DNA of 64,000 nt from Phascolarctobacterium_A sp034086985 (lineage in GTDB: Bacteria; Bacillota; Negativicutes; Acidaminococcales; Acidaminococcaceae): contig JAXDZG010000021.1 of NCBI GenBank assembly GCA_034086985.1, positions 124,001 through 188,000 of the forward strand. Reading direction: 5' to 3'. A program made the translations under genes and the position numbers. Positions 1-7,766 of this stretch are shown here, one piece after another. Each line of letters begins with the position of its first letter. Position 1 is the first letter of the stretch. A model generated the notes under the pieces. That model searched no databases. It was not told where the DNA came from and was given only the letters and a program-made list of their open reading frames with translations.

Positions 1-2
1 TG

Positions 3-2081
3 CTCTTAGCAGTGATTGCGCTGGGCCTGGTTTGCGGACTGTGGCTCAATCTGACCCGCCATAAGGTGGAGCAGGCCAATAACACTGTAGAAATGGCAAT
101 GGAATATGAGGGCCTACGTAAGCTGGCGATTTTGCAGGGCGTAAGCGAGGATAAGGTGCTGCGGGATTTCCAGCAGGCCGGCATTAACTCCTTGATGCTT
201 TTTGATACTACGCTGGAGCGCCTGACGAAAAAGGGCGAAATCCAAAGCAGCACCACTGGGGAGCTGCGCAAGGCGGCTAGCCTTGGCGCAGATAAGGGCG
301 TGTTCGCGGCAGTGCCGGCGGAGAAGCTCACTGTGGATGCAGCCTTTGTAGCGGCGGGGAATAACCCTGCCGTGCTGCCCGATGTGTTGGAGGACCTTAA
401 GCTGCGCTATGGCGCCGAGCGCGTGGAAATCGTAAGCCAAACGCCGCAGATTATTCGCGTGGTGGGCAACACGGAGCTTTTGCCGGAGGGCAAATTCGAC
501 GAGCCCCTTGGGCTTTTGCAAGCTCCCTTGGGCTTGCCCGTGAAAGATATGCAAAAGCTGGCTGCTATGGGCTTTGCGCTTATTGTGCGTCCGCAAAACT
601 ATCTCAACGTTACGGAAGCACAGATTGATAGTATTTTTAAGCGCATTGATAAGGCAGGCGTAAAGGTGCATGCCCTGATGCCTTGTGGCCGCGAAACCGT
701 GGGCTATCCTAATAAAGTGGAATATCTGGGACAAAAGCTGCGTGAGCGGGACATGACTCTGGTAATGCTGGAGCACTATACCCAGCTGCGCTTTGCCCAA
801 ATCGATGGCCTCATTCCCTTAGCTGAATTTAATAATTATAAGTCTGCTCGCTCCTACGTTATCGACGCCTTGGAGCAAAAGAAAATTTCCGTGGCTACGG
901 CGTTGCATCGTTGGGCCTTGACTGACGAGGAGCGCAATATCCGCGTCAACTATATCCGTCCCTTCCTGCTGCCTGTGGAGGGCAAGGATATTATGACTAC
1001 CAATTTAAAATACGTCCGTGATATTAAGGCTAATGTAGAAGCACGTGGCTACAGCATTGGCCAAGCAGGCGTGTTTGCAGGCTCAAGCTCTGAGCAGGGC
1101 TTTGCGCCTTATTTCCCGTCCAAGACTATGTGGTTGCCCATAGTGCTGGCCATTGTGGCCGGTGTGGTGCTGTACGGCAGCTTGCTCTTTAATTGGAGCA
1201 GTAAAACTGAGCTCATGCTGTGGGCAGTGTTTTCCGCTGTGGGCTGTGGTCTGTTAATGCTCGGTCGTGGCCTCTTAACCCGCCAGCTTTTGGCTTTGGC
1301 AGCGGCTAGCGTGTTCCCGGTGCTGTCCATGAGCTATATCATGTACATTTGGGATAAAAATACTAGTGCCAAGAACAGCTTGGTGAAAATTATCTGGAAT
1401 GCCCTGTGGCAGCTGGCTTTGGCCATTGCTTTGTCCTTGGTGGGCGCAGCTTTCCTCTCTGCAATTTTAACAGACAGTCGCTTCCTTTTGGAAATCGATA
1501 TTTATCGTGGTGTAAAGCTGACCTTTATCCTGCCTGTAGTGTTGACCGCGGTGCTTTACCTTAAGCGCTACGATATGCTGCAGGTGGTGGGCAAGGGCTT
1601 CAAGCAGCTTTTGAGCAAGCTTAACAGTCTGCTGGATACGGGACTGACCTTTAAGCATGTGGCAGTGCTGATGGTTTTCCTCTTCATTGCCTTTTATTTC
1701 GTGGGCCGCAGCGGTCACACCGGTGGTGTGCCCGTGCCTGCTATTGAGCTCAAGATGCGTGCTTTCCTAGAGCAGGTAATGTATGCTCGTCCTCGCGAAA
1801 AGGAATTTATGATTGGTCATCCGGCCTTCTTCCTAGCAGTGTTGGCTGCTTATAAATGTGCACCTCGCTGGTGGCAGTTCGTATTGACCTGTGGCGCAGT
1901 CATTGGCCAAGGTAGCTTGGTGCAAACCTTTTGCCATATGCGTACTCCGGTGGTGATGAGCTTTGTGCGTGCTTTGGATGGCTATGCAGTGGGTATTATT
2001 TTTGGTATTGTGAGCATTCTGGGCGTAAGCGTGCTTATGATGCTGGGTGAGAAGCTGAAAAGGAGATACATGGAGCAATGA
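3..2081 (+). CDS. DUF5693 family membrane protein (5' truncated by window edge)
   Basis: The reading frame is already open at the window edge and the first visible residues are a hydrophobic segment, so the true start lies upstream. An N-terminal membrane anchor is followed by roughly 350 soluble residues and then a C-terminal half rich in hydrophobic helices (from about base 1120 onward), ending in a Lys/Arg-rich tail. This layout matches the DUF5693 family, whose biochemical role is unknown; I recognise it by overall architecture and by its position directly before csaB. The stop codon overlaps the csaB start (ATGA), showing translational coupling. The coupling suggests a role in envelope polymer modification or export, but that is inference only. 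Confidence 0.75.
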   Translation, partial: LLAVIALGLVCGLWLNLTRHKVEQANNTVEMAMEYEGLRKLAILQGVSEDKVLRDFQQAGINSLMLFDTTLERLTKKGEIQSSTTGELRKAASLGADKGVFAAVPAEKLTVDAAFVAAGNNPAVLPDVLEDLKLRYGAERVEIVSQTPQIIRVVGNTELLPEGKFDEPLGLLQAPLGLPVKDMQKLAAMGFALIVRPQNYLNVTEAQIDSIFKRIDKAGVKVHALMPCGRETVGYPNKVEYLGQKLRERDMTLVMLEHYTQLRFAQIDGLIPLAEFNNYKSARSYVIDALEQKKISVATALHRWALTDEERNIRVNYIRPFLLPVEGKDIMTTNLKYVRDIKANVEARGYSIGQAGVFAGSSSEQGFAPYFPSKTMWLPIVLAIVAGVVLYGSLLFNWSSKTELMLWAVFSAVGCGLLMLGRGLLTRQLLALAAASVFPVLSMSYIMYIWDKNTSAKNSLVKIIWNALWQLALAIALSLVGAAFLSAILTDSRFLLEIDIYRGVKLTFILPVVLTAVLYLKRYDMLQVVGKGFKQLLSKLNSLLDTGLTFKHVAVLMVFLFIAFYFVGRSGHTGGVPVPAIELKMRAFLEQVMYARPREKEFMIGHPAFFLAVLAAYKCAPRWWQFVLTCGAVIGQGSLVQTFCHMRTPVVMSFVRALDGYAVGIIFGIVSILGVSVLMMLGEKLKRRYMEQ

Positions 2082-3169
2082 GTAAGATCGTGATTTCCGG
2101 GTACTATGGATTTGCCAATGCCGGAGATGAGGCTATGTTGGCCGCGATCGTAAAAGCTTTGCGCAGTACAGAAAATTCTGTAGAGCTGACAGTTATTTCG
2201 GGCAACCCCCAAACCACGGCAGCTAAATATAGTGTTTCTTCCATTCATCGTTTTAATCCATTAGAAATATTTTTAGCCTTACGCAGATGCGATTTGCTTT
2301 TGAGTGGCGGTGGCAGTCTGCTGCAGGATGTGACCAGCAAGCGCAGCTTGCTGTACTATTTATCAATTTTGGCTTTAGGCTTGCTCTTGGGCAAAAAGGT
2401 GATGCTTTTTGCCCAGGGTATAGGTCCTATTCAAAGCGGGCTGCTGCGCAAGCTGACGAAGCTTGTGTGCAGTCATGTGGACTTGATTACTGTGCGTGAC
2501 CAGGACTCCTTATACGAGCTGCGTCACATCGGCATACCGGCGGAGAAGGTACAGCTGACAGCGGATGCGGTGCTGACCTTGCCCCAGGAGGGCAAGGCGC
2601 AGGGCAGGGAGCTGCTCAGCAAGTGCGGTGTCCCTGCTGACAAGATGCTCATCGCTATCTCGGTGCGCAAATGGCAGGAGGACGACCGTTATCTATTAGA
2701 GCTGGCCAAGGCGGCGGATATTTTAAGCCGCGAGTATGCTGCCCATGTGGTGATTTTGCCCTTGCAGTATCCTGTGGATGTGGCTGCCTGCGAGCGGCTG
2801 CAGCATTTTATGGTGCACAAGGAGCGCAGCACAGTGCTGAAGGCGGACTGTGATACGGAGCAGTTTTTGTCCTTAATGGGCAATTTTGAGCTGCTCATCG
2901 GCATGCGCCTTCATGCTTTGATTTTTGCGGCCGTCATGGAGCGCCCCTTTGTGGCTGTGTCCTATGACCCCAAAATTGATGGCTTTGTAAAGGATATTAA
3001 CGGCGTTACTGCCGGAAATGTAGATAATTTGCAGTCCACCGAAGTAGTGGCTGCAGCTAAAAAAGCGCTGGCACCCGAGGCCTATTGTCGGGGCAGGCTG
3101 GATAAGCTACGGACGAAGGCTATGCTGAACGCAAAGCAGGCCTTAGCGTTGCTGACGAAAGGAGTTTGA
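2078..3169 (+). CDS. csaB: CsaB-type polysaccharide pyruvyl transferase
   Basis: 363 residues, no signal peptide or membrane helix. The N-terminus (SGYYGFANAGDEAML) is the signature of CsaB-type pyruvyl transferases, and the glycine-rich LLSGGGSLLQD and the GMRLHALIFA segments are the further conserved blocks of this GT-B-like family. CsaB transfers pyruvate from phosphoenolpyruvate onto a cell-wall polymer so that SLH-domain proteins can bind; in Negativicutes SLH-bearing OmpM proteins tether the outer membrane. The gene overlaps the upstream DUF5693 gene by 4 bp and its stop lies just before ftsE, so it belongs to the envelope operon. Substrate in this organism is inferred from family knowledge. 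Confidence 0.88.
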   Translation: MSKIVISGYYGFANAGDEAMLAAIVKALRSTENSVELTVISGNPQTTAAKYSVSSIHRFNPLEIFLALRRCDLLLSGGGSLLQDVTSKRSLLYYLSILALGLLLGKKVMLFAQGIGPIQSGLLRKLTKLVCSHVDLITVRDQDSLYELRHIGIPAEKVQLTADAVLTLPQEGKAQGRELLSKCGVPADKMLIAISVRKWQEDDRYLLELAKAADILSREYAAHVVILPLQYPVDVAACERLQHFMVHKERSTVLKADCDTEQFLSLMGNFELLIGMRLHALIFAAVMERPFVAVSYDPKIDGFVKDINGVTAGNVDNLQSTEVVAAAKKALAPEAYCRGRLDKLRTKAMLNAKQALALLTKGV

Positions 3170-3174
3170 AGGTA

Positions 3175-3861
3175 GTGCTGATTATGAGCGATGTAAGCAA
3201 GGTATACCCCGGTGGTTCCGTAGCCTTGCAGGACGTCAATGTACATATAGAGCCAGGCGAATTTGTCTTTGTTGTTGGACCAAGCGGCGCCGGTAAATCT
3301 ACCTTTATCAAAATGCTGTTCCGTGAGGTTCTGCCGACTACGGGCAGCATTTTTGTCAATGGTGTAGATATTTTGTCCTTAACTCCCAAGGAAATTCCCT
3401 TTATGCGGCGGCAGCTGGGCATTATTTTCCAGGATTATCGCTTGCTTCCCGACCGTACAGTGTACGAAAATGTGGCCTTTGCCATGCAGGTTATTGAGGC
3501 TCCTCACCGTAAGATTAAGCGTCAGGTGATGAATGTGCTGGACTTAGTAGGTCTGCGCCATCGTGCTAATGCTTATCCTAACGAGCTCAGCGGTGGCGAG
3601 CAGCAGCGCATCGCCATTGCCCGGGCAATAGTGAATGACCCTGTGTTCGTCATCGCGGACGAGCCCACGGGCAATCTGGACCCGGAGACCAGCTGGGATA
3701 TTATGGATATTTTTAAGGCCATTAATGAAACCGGTACTACCATCGTGATGGCTACCCATGACAAGGATGTAGTGGATGCCATGGGCAAGCGTGTTATTGC
3801 TATTGAAAAGGGACGTATTGTCCGGGATGAAAAAGAAGGAGTTTATGGCTATGAGCTTTAG
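3175..3861 (+). CDS. ftsE: Cell division ABC transporter ATP-binding protein FtsE
   Basis: 228 residues. Walker A GPSGAGKST, signature LSGGEQQR and Walker B VFVIADEPTGNLD are intact. FtsE with FtsX forms an ABC-type complex at the division site or cell cylinder that activates murein hydrolases rather than transporting a solute. I chose the GTG at 3175 because AAAGGAG at 3158-3164 sits 10 bases upstream; TTG 3166 is too close to that site and ATG 3184 would remove the conserved first strand. The 3' end overlaps ftsX by 11 bp if FtsX starts at 3851. Confidence 0.95.
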   Translation: MLIMSDVSKVYPGGSVALQDVNVHIEPGEFVFVVGPSGAGKSTFIKMLFREVLPTTGSIFVNGVDILSLTPKEIPFMRRQLGIIFQDYRLLPDRTVYENVAFAMQVIEAPHRKIKRQVMNVLDLVGLRHRANAYPNELSGGEQQRIAIARAIVNDPVFVIADEPTGNLDPETSWDIMDIFKAINETGTTIVMATHDKDVVDAMGKRVIAIEKGRIVRDEKEGVYGYEL

Positions 3862-4738
3862 TACGAAGGAATACTTTGTTAAAGAGACCTATAAGTCCAT
3901 CCGTCGTAACGGCTTTATGAGCTTTGCTTCTATTTCCACTGTAGCGGTGTCCCTGCTGGTGCTAGGCATGTTCCTGATGATTTTTTTGAATACTAATAAT
4001 CTGGCGCAATATTTGGAAAGCCAGGTACAGGTTTCTGTGTATATGCAGGACAGCGCTACCGGTCAGGAGCTGGCCGCTGTTAAGGAAAAGCTGACGAAAA
4101 TGCCGGGCGTAGTTAAGGTAACACAGGTGAGTAAGACGGAGGCCTTGGCTCGCTTTAAAAAGCGCCTAGGTGATCAGGACCAGCTTTTAAACAGCCTTGG
4201 CAAGGAAAACCCCTTCCCCAACTCCTTTGAAGTGCAGGTGGATAATCCTGAGCGCATCAAGGTGCTGACACCGCAAATTGGGCAGCTGCCCAAGGTGGAA
4301 ACGGCCAAATTTGGTCAGGAGGTAGTGGAGCATCTCTTCCAGCTGACGAAAATTTTGCGTTTCGGTGGCATCTTATTAGTAGTTTTCTTGGCTATGGCTA
4401 CCTTGTTTATCATTAGTAATACCATTCGTTTGACTGTTTTCGCGCGGCGCAAGGAAGTCATTATTATGAAATATGTAGGCGCTACGGATTGGTTCATTCG
4501 CTGGCCCTTCCTTTTGGAGGGCATGACCCTGGGCTTTTTTGGTGCCGTCATCGCCTTTATCTTGATTAACAGCATTTATTCAGGTCTTTTGGAGCGCATT
4601 CACGCAACGCTGGCGTTTTTGCCGCTTTTACCTGCTTCACCCCTGTTATTGTATGTGGACTTATTCCTTTTGGTAGCAGGCACTGGTATTGGCGCATTGG
4701 GTAGCTATATTTCCCTGCGCAAATTCCTGCGTGTGTAA
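3851..4738 (+). CDS. ftsX: Cell division membrane protein FtsX
   Basis: 295 residues from ATG 3851, which is 9 bases after AGAAGGAG; the earlier ATG at 3845 is only 3 bases away from it. One N-terminal helix (about residues 24-45), an extracytoplasmic loop of about 120 residues and three C-terminal helices give the four-pass FtsX topology. The loop is where FtsX contacts its hydrolase activator. The next gene encodes an EnvC-like M23 protein, so the FtsEX-EnvC circuit for peptidoglycan cleavage control is encoded contiguously. Known partners are from the FtsEX family; direct interaction here is inferred from adjacency. Confidence 0.95.
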   Translation: MSFSTKEYFVKETYKSIRRNGFMSFASISTVAVSLLVLGMFLMIFLNTNNLAQYLESQVQVSVYMQDSATGQELAAVKEKLTKMPGVVKVTQVSKTEALARFKKRLGDQDQLLNSLGKENPFPNSFEVQVDNPERIKVLTPQIGQLPKVETAKFGQEVVEHLFQLTKILRFGGILLVVFLAMATLFIISNTIRLTVFARRKEVIIMKYVGATDWFIRWPFLLEGMTLGFFGAVIAFILINSIYSGLLERIHATLAFLPLLPASPLLLYVDLFLLVAGTGIGALGSYISLRKFLRV

Positions 4739-4751
4739 GGGGGCTTGGACG

Positions 4752-5903
4752 ATGCTGAAAGGAAAGCTAACCCATGTGGCGCTGGCTGCTGTTTTGGCCA
4801 TGCTGCCCTTCTTTGTGAGCTGGGGCTTTGCCAGTCAGGCCGATGACAAGCGTGCCGAGTTAAACGAAGTGCAAAGCCAGATGCAAAAGATGCAGGACCG
4901 CAAGGAAAAGGCGCGCCAAAAGGCGGAGGCTGCCACGGTGGGCTTGGAGGAAATTCAAATAAGCATTAATCAGCTGCGCTCTCAGGCTAGAGATTTGCAG
5001 GGCAGAAAGGATGCTTTGCAGGCCAAGATTAATGATAACCAAATCAAGCTGGCTCAAAAGAAGGCTGAGGTTGAGAAGCGTAAAAAGATTTACAGCAAGC
5101 GCTTGCGTGAGATTTATATTAATGGACAAATCAATTATCTAGATGTGCTCTTGGGTGCCAAGGATTTTGGCGATTTTTCCTCCCGCATGTATCTGCTGAA
5201 AAAAATCATTAGCAGCGATATTGACATGCTGACCCAGCTGCAAAAGGCTGAGGCCGAGGTCAAGAGCCGTCAGGAGCAGCTGGATGCTCAGATGAAGGAT
5301 ATCAAGACGACCCAAGCTGAGTTGGAGGCCAAGCAAGCCAGAGCTAATAGGCTGAAGGAGCAGCGATCCTACATGTTGTACAAGGCCCAGGAGGAAGAGC
5401 AGCGCAGCCAGAGTGAATACGACCGCTTGCTGGCCATCAGCGAAAATATTACCGCCATGCTGCGTAATATGGAGGGCAGTGGCGGCAGTGCAGCCAGCTC
5501 CGGCGGGGGCGGTACAGGACGCTTTATGTGGCCCTGTCGTGGCGTTATTACTTCTTATTTTGGCTGGCGTACCCATCCAGTTTTCGGTACTACTAAATAC
5601 CACAGCGGTATGGATATTGGCGTTGATTACGGTACGCCTATCTATGCGGCTGATAGCGGCACCGTTATTTACAGCGGTTGGCTGGGCGGCTACGGCTATG
5701 CCGTGATGATTGACCACGGCAGTGGCTTAGTAACGCTTTATGGTCACAACCAAGCCTTGAATGTGTACGAGGGTCAATACGTTACCAAGGGTACCTGCAT
5801 TGCCTATGCAGGCAGCACGGGCTACTCTACCGGACCCCACTGCCACTTCGAGGTACGCTTGCACGGCGAGGTAACGGAGCCACTAAATTATTTACCGCAA
5901 TGA
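4752..5903 (+). CDS. envC: EnvC-like murein hydrolase activator, coiled coil plus M23 (LytM) domain
   Basis: 383 residues. A signal peptide (about 1-30) is followed by a long Lys/Glu/Gln-rich coiled coil (about 32-240), a Gly/Ser linker and a C-terminal LytM/M23 domain. The zinc-site residues look present: HSGMDIG supplies His and Asp, and GPHCHFEV supplies the HxH pair, so the domain may be catalytically competent, unlike the degenerate E. coli EnvC. The ATG at 4752 has AAGGGGGC 8 bases upstream. It lies 13 bp behind ftsX, as expected for an FtsEX-controlled peptidoglycan hydrolase. Whether it acts as an enzyme or activator cannot be told from sequence. Confidence 0.88.
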   Translation: MLKGKLTHVALAAVLAMLPFFVSWGFASQADDKRAELNEVQSQMQKMQDRKEKARQKAEAATVGLEEIQISINQLRSQARDLQGRKDALQAKINDNQIKLAQKKAEVEKRKKIYSKRLREIYINGQINYLDVLLGAKDFGDFSSRMYLLKKIISSDIDMLTQLQKAEAEVKSRQEQLDAQMKDIKTTQAELEAKQARANRLKEQRSYMLYKAQEEEQRSQSEYDRLLAISENITAMLRNMEGSGGSAASSGGGGTGRFMWPCRGVITSYFGWRTHPVFGTTKYHSGMDIGVDYGTPIYAADSGTVIYSGWLGGYGYAVMIDHGSGLVTLYGHNQALNVYEGQYVTKGTCIAYAGSTGYSTGPHCHFEVRLHGEVTEPLNYLPQ

Positions 5904-5950
5904 GATTTTTAGATAAAAAAGCTTTACAAATTGCTTTTGGAGGCGCATGA

Positions 5951-7102
5951 ATGTTGAATAAAAGAGCTTGGCAGTTAGCTGCCGCGTGTGTGGCCACAGC
6001 GTTATTGACCACGGTCACCATCGTGGGTGTGGAGGGCGTACTGCTACAAAAATTAACAGGCAGCGCCTCGGAATCGGTGCGCTTCTTGCGTACGATGCAT
6101 TTACTAAAGAATAATTATAATGGGGAAGTGGACAATCACATGCTCTTTGATGGTGCCATCAAAGGCATGGTGGAGTCCGTGGGCGACCCTTATACAGTGT
6201 ATCTTAATCGTAAGGACTATAAGCAGCTCAGCGAAATGACCAATGGCACCTTCGGTGGCATTGGTATCGTCTTTGGCAAGCGCGGCGATGATTACGTAGT
6301 AATCTCCGCGCTGCCCGATAACCCCGGCGCGCTGGCGGGCATCAAAAGCGGTGATATTATCACCGCCGTTGATGACGTAGCCACGCGCACCCTGAACATG
6401 GAGCAGGTGGCCCAAAAAATCCGTGGCCAGCAGGGCACGGAGGTGCTGCTGGAGCTGAAGGGTAAGGACGGCCAGCTGCGCAAGGTAAGGGTTATTCGCA
6501 AGGAGATTAAGAATCCTTCCGTGGGCGGACAGTTTGTGCCGGAGACGAAGATTGGCTATATCCGCGTAGCGGTGTTCAACGAGAGTACGGTGGAGGACTT
6601 CACCAAGGAGTACCAAAAGCTGGAGCAGCATGGAATGCAGTCGCTGATTCTGGATTTAAGGGGCAACCCGGGCGGCATCCTGGATGCCGGCGTAGGGGTG
6701 GCCCGGATGCTAGTGCCCAAGGGGCCCATTGTTTCCGTCATTGATAAGGACGGAAACAAGTATGTGGAAAGCTCTACCTTGGAAAAGGTGAAGTATCCCT
6801 TGGCTGTGTTAGTTGACCACGGCAGCGCCAGCGCTGCCGAGATTGTGGCTGGTGCGATTAAGGATACGAAAGCCGGTAGGCTCTTCGGTGTGAAGACCTT
6901 CGGCAAGGGCAGTGTACAATCCGTATACCGCTTGGATAATAGTACCGCTGTGAAGATTACTGTGGCCAAATACTACACTCCCTCTGGTGTATCCATTCAC
7001 AACGTGGGCATTGAGCCTGACGAGGTAGTAGAATTGCCGGATACGGCGACCAAGGATGTGCAGCTAAAGGCAGCTGTGGAGTACTTGAAGAAGCTTAAAT
7101 AG
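5951..7102 (+). CDS. ctpA: S41 family C-terminal processing peptidase (CtpA-like)
   Basis: 383 residues with an N-terminal signal/anchor helix (about 7-30), a PDZ domain around residues 95-180 (GIGIVFGKRG and GALAGIKSGDIITAVDD) and an S41 tail-specific protease domain. The catalytic serine is in DHGSASAAEIVAGA and the catalytic lysine in TFGKGSVQSV. It acts outside the membrane on unstructured protein C-termini; substrates often include cell-wall enzymes, consistent with its position 47 bp after the EnvC-like gene. GGAGGC at 5939-5944 supports the ATG at 5951. No terminator is visible between EnvC and this gene, so they are probably co-transcribed. Confidence 0.93.
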   Translation: MLNKRAWQLAAACVATALLTTVTIVGVEGVLLQKLTGSASESVRFLRTMHLLKNNYNGEVDNHMLFDGAIKGMVESVGDPYTVYLNRKDYKQLSEMTNGTFGGIGIVFGKRGDDYVVISALPDNPGALAGIKSGDIITAVDDVATRTLNMEQVAQKIRGQQGTEVLLELKGKDGQLRKVRVIRKEIKNPSVGGQFVPETKIGYIRVAVFNESTVEDFTKEYQKLEQHGMQSLILDLRGNPGGILDAGVGVARMLVPKGPIVSVIDKDGNKYVESSTLEKVKYPLAVLVDHGSASAAEIVAGAIKDTKAGRLFGVKTFGKGSVQSVYRLDNSTAVKITVAKYYTPSGVSIHNVGIEPDEVVELPDTATKDVQLKAAVEYLKKLK

Positions 7103-7179
7103 AGTGAGAGCTAGCCTAAGTAGTTGCATGTAAGTTAGCTCAATAAAAAATGAATTTTGTTCTGAAATGAGGTGGCAAG

Positions 7180-7530
7180 ATGTTATTTGTTTGCTATGAT
7201 AAATGCGGCACCTGCAAAAAGGCCGAAAAATATTTGCTGGATAAGGGTTATACTTTAGAAAAGCGTGATATTAAAACGGAAAAGCCCTCCCTAGATGAGC
7301 TCACTGCTTGGTATAAGGCTAGCGGCCTGCCTTTAAAGCGTTTTTATAACACCAGCGGCAAGCTTTACAAGGAGCTTAATTTGAAGGAGAAAATTCCTAC
7401 CATGAGCGAGGAAGAGCAGCTGGCCCTTTTGGCAACGGATGGCATGCTGGTAAAGCGTCCCATTCTTGTGCGTGGTGAGGATGTACTTATCGGCTTCAAG
7501 CAGGATGAGTACGAGGCCAAGGGACTCTAA
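7180..7530 (+). CDS. Spx/ArsC/YffB-family thioredoxin-fold protein
   Basis: 116 residues with an N-terminal CxxC (YDKCGTCKKAEKYL) and the C-terminal RPILV segment typical of the ArsC/Spx superfamily. Members are either glutaredoxin-linked arsenate reductases or Spx/MgsR-type RNA polymerase-binding redox regulators; the sequence does not separate these. Length agrees with the small YffB-like group. It starts 77 bp after ctpA and is followed by a strong hairpin terminator, so it could be the last gene of the envelope operon or a short unit. GAGGTGG upstream fixes the ATG. Confidence 0.82.
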   Translation: MLFVCYDKCGTCKKAEKYLLDKGYTLEKRDIKTEKPSLDELTAWYKASGLPLKRFYNTSGKLYKELNLKEKIPTMSEEEQLALLATDGMLVKRPILVRGEDVLIGFKQDEYEAKGL

Positions 7531-7580
7531 GGGCTGCAAGCTTTTTGTAGTACACATTATTACTGAATATAGTACACTAA

Positions 7581-7616
7581 TCCCCTGTACAGTGATTTGT
7601 ACAGGGGATATTTTTG
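7581..7616 (+). terminator. Rho-independent terminator after the Spx-like gene
   Basis: A perfect 10-bp stem, TCCCCTGTAC (7581-7590) with GTACAGGGGA (7599-7608), 8-base loop, followed by a T-rich run. It separates the upstream unit from gltBD. Confidence 0.85.
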
Positions 7617-7686
7617 TACACTTTTTACAGTGTGCGGAGGCAAAATAAATATACAAGGCTGTTTTAAAAATATACATGTATACAAT

Positions 7687-7715
7687 TTGCAATTGCTTTT
7701 TGGCTGCTTTATAAT
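7687..7715 (+). promoter_or_regulatory. Sigma-A promoter of gltBD
   Basis: -35 TTGCAA (7687-7692), 17-bp spacer, -10 TATAAT (7710-7715). It leaves a leader of roughly 45 bases before the gltB ATG at 7767. Confidence 0.75.
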
Positions 7716-7766
7716 TAGGATTACAGTTCTAGTTTTTTTTGAGTTTTGCATGAGAGGGGAATGCTT

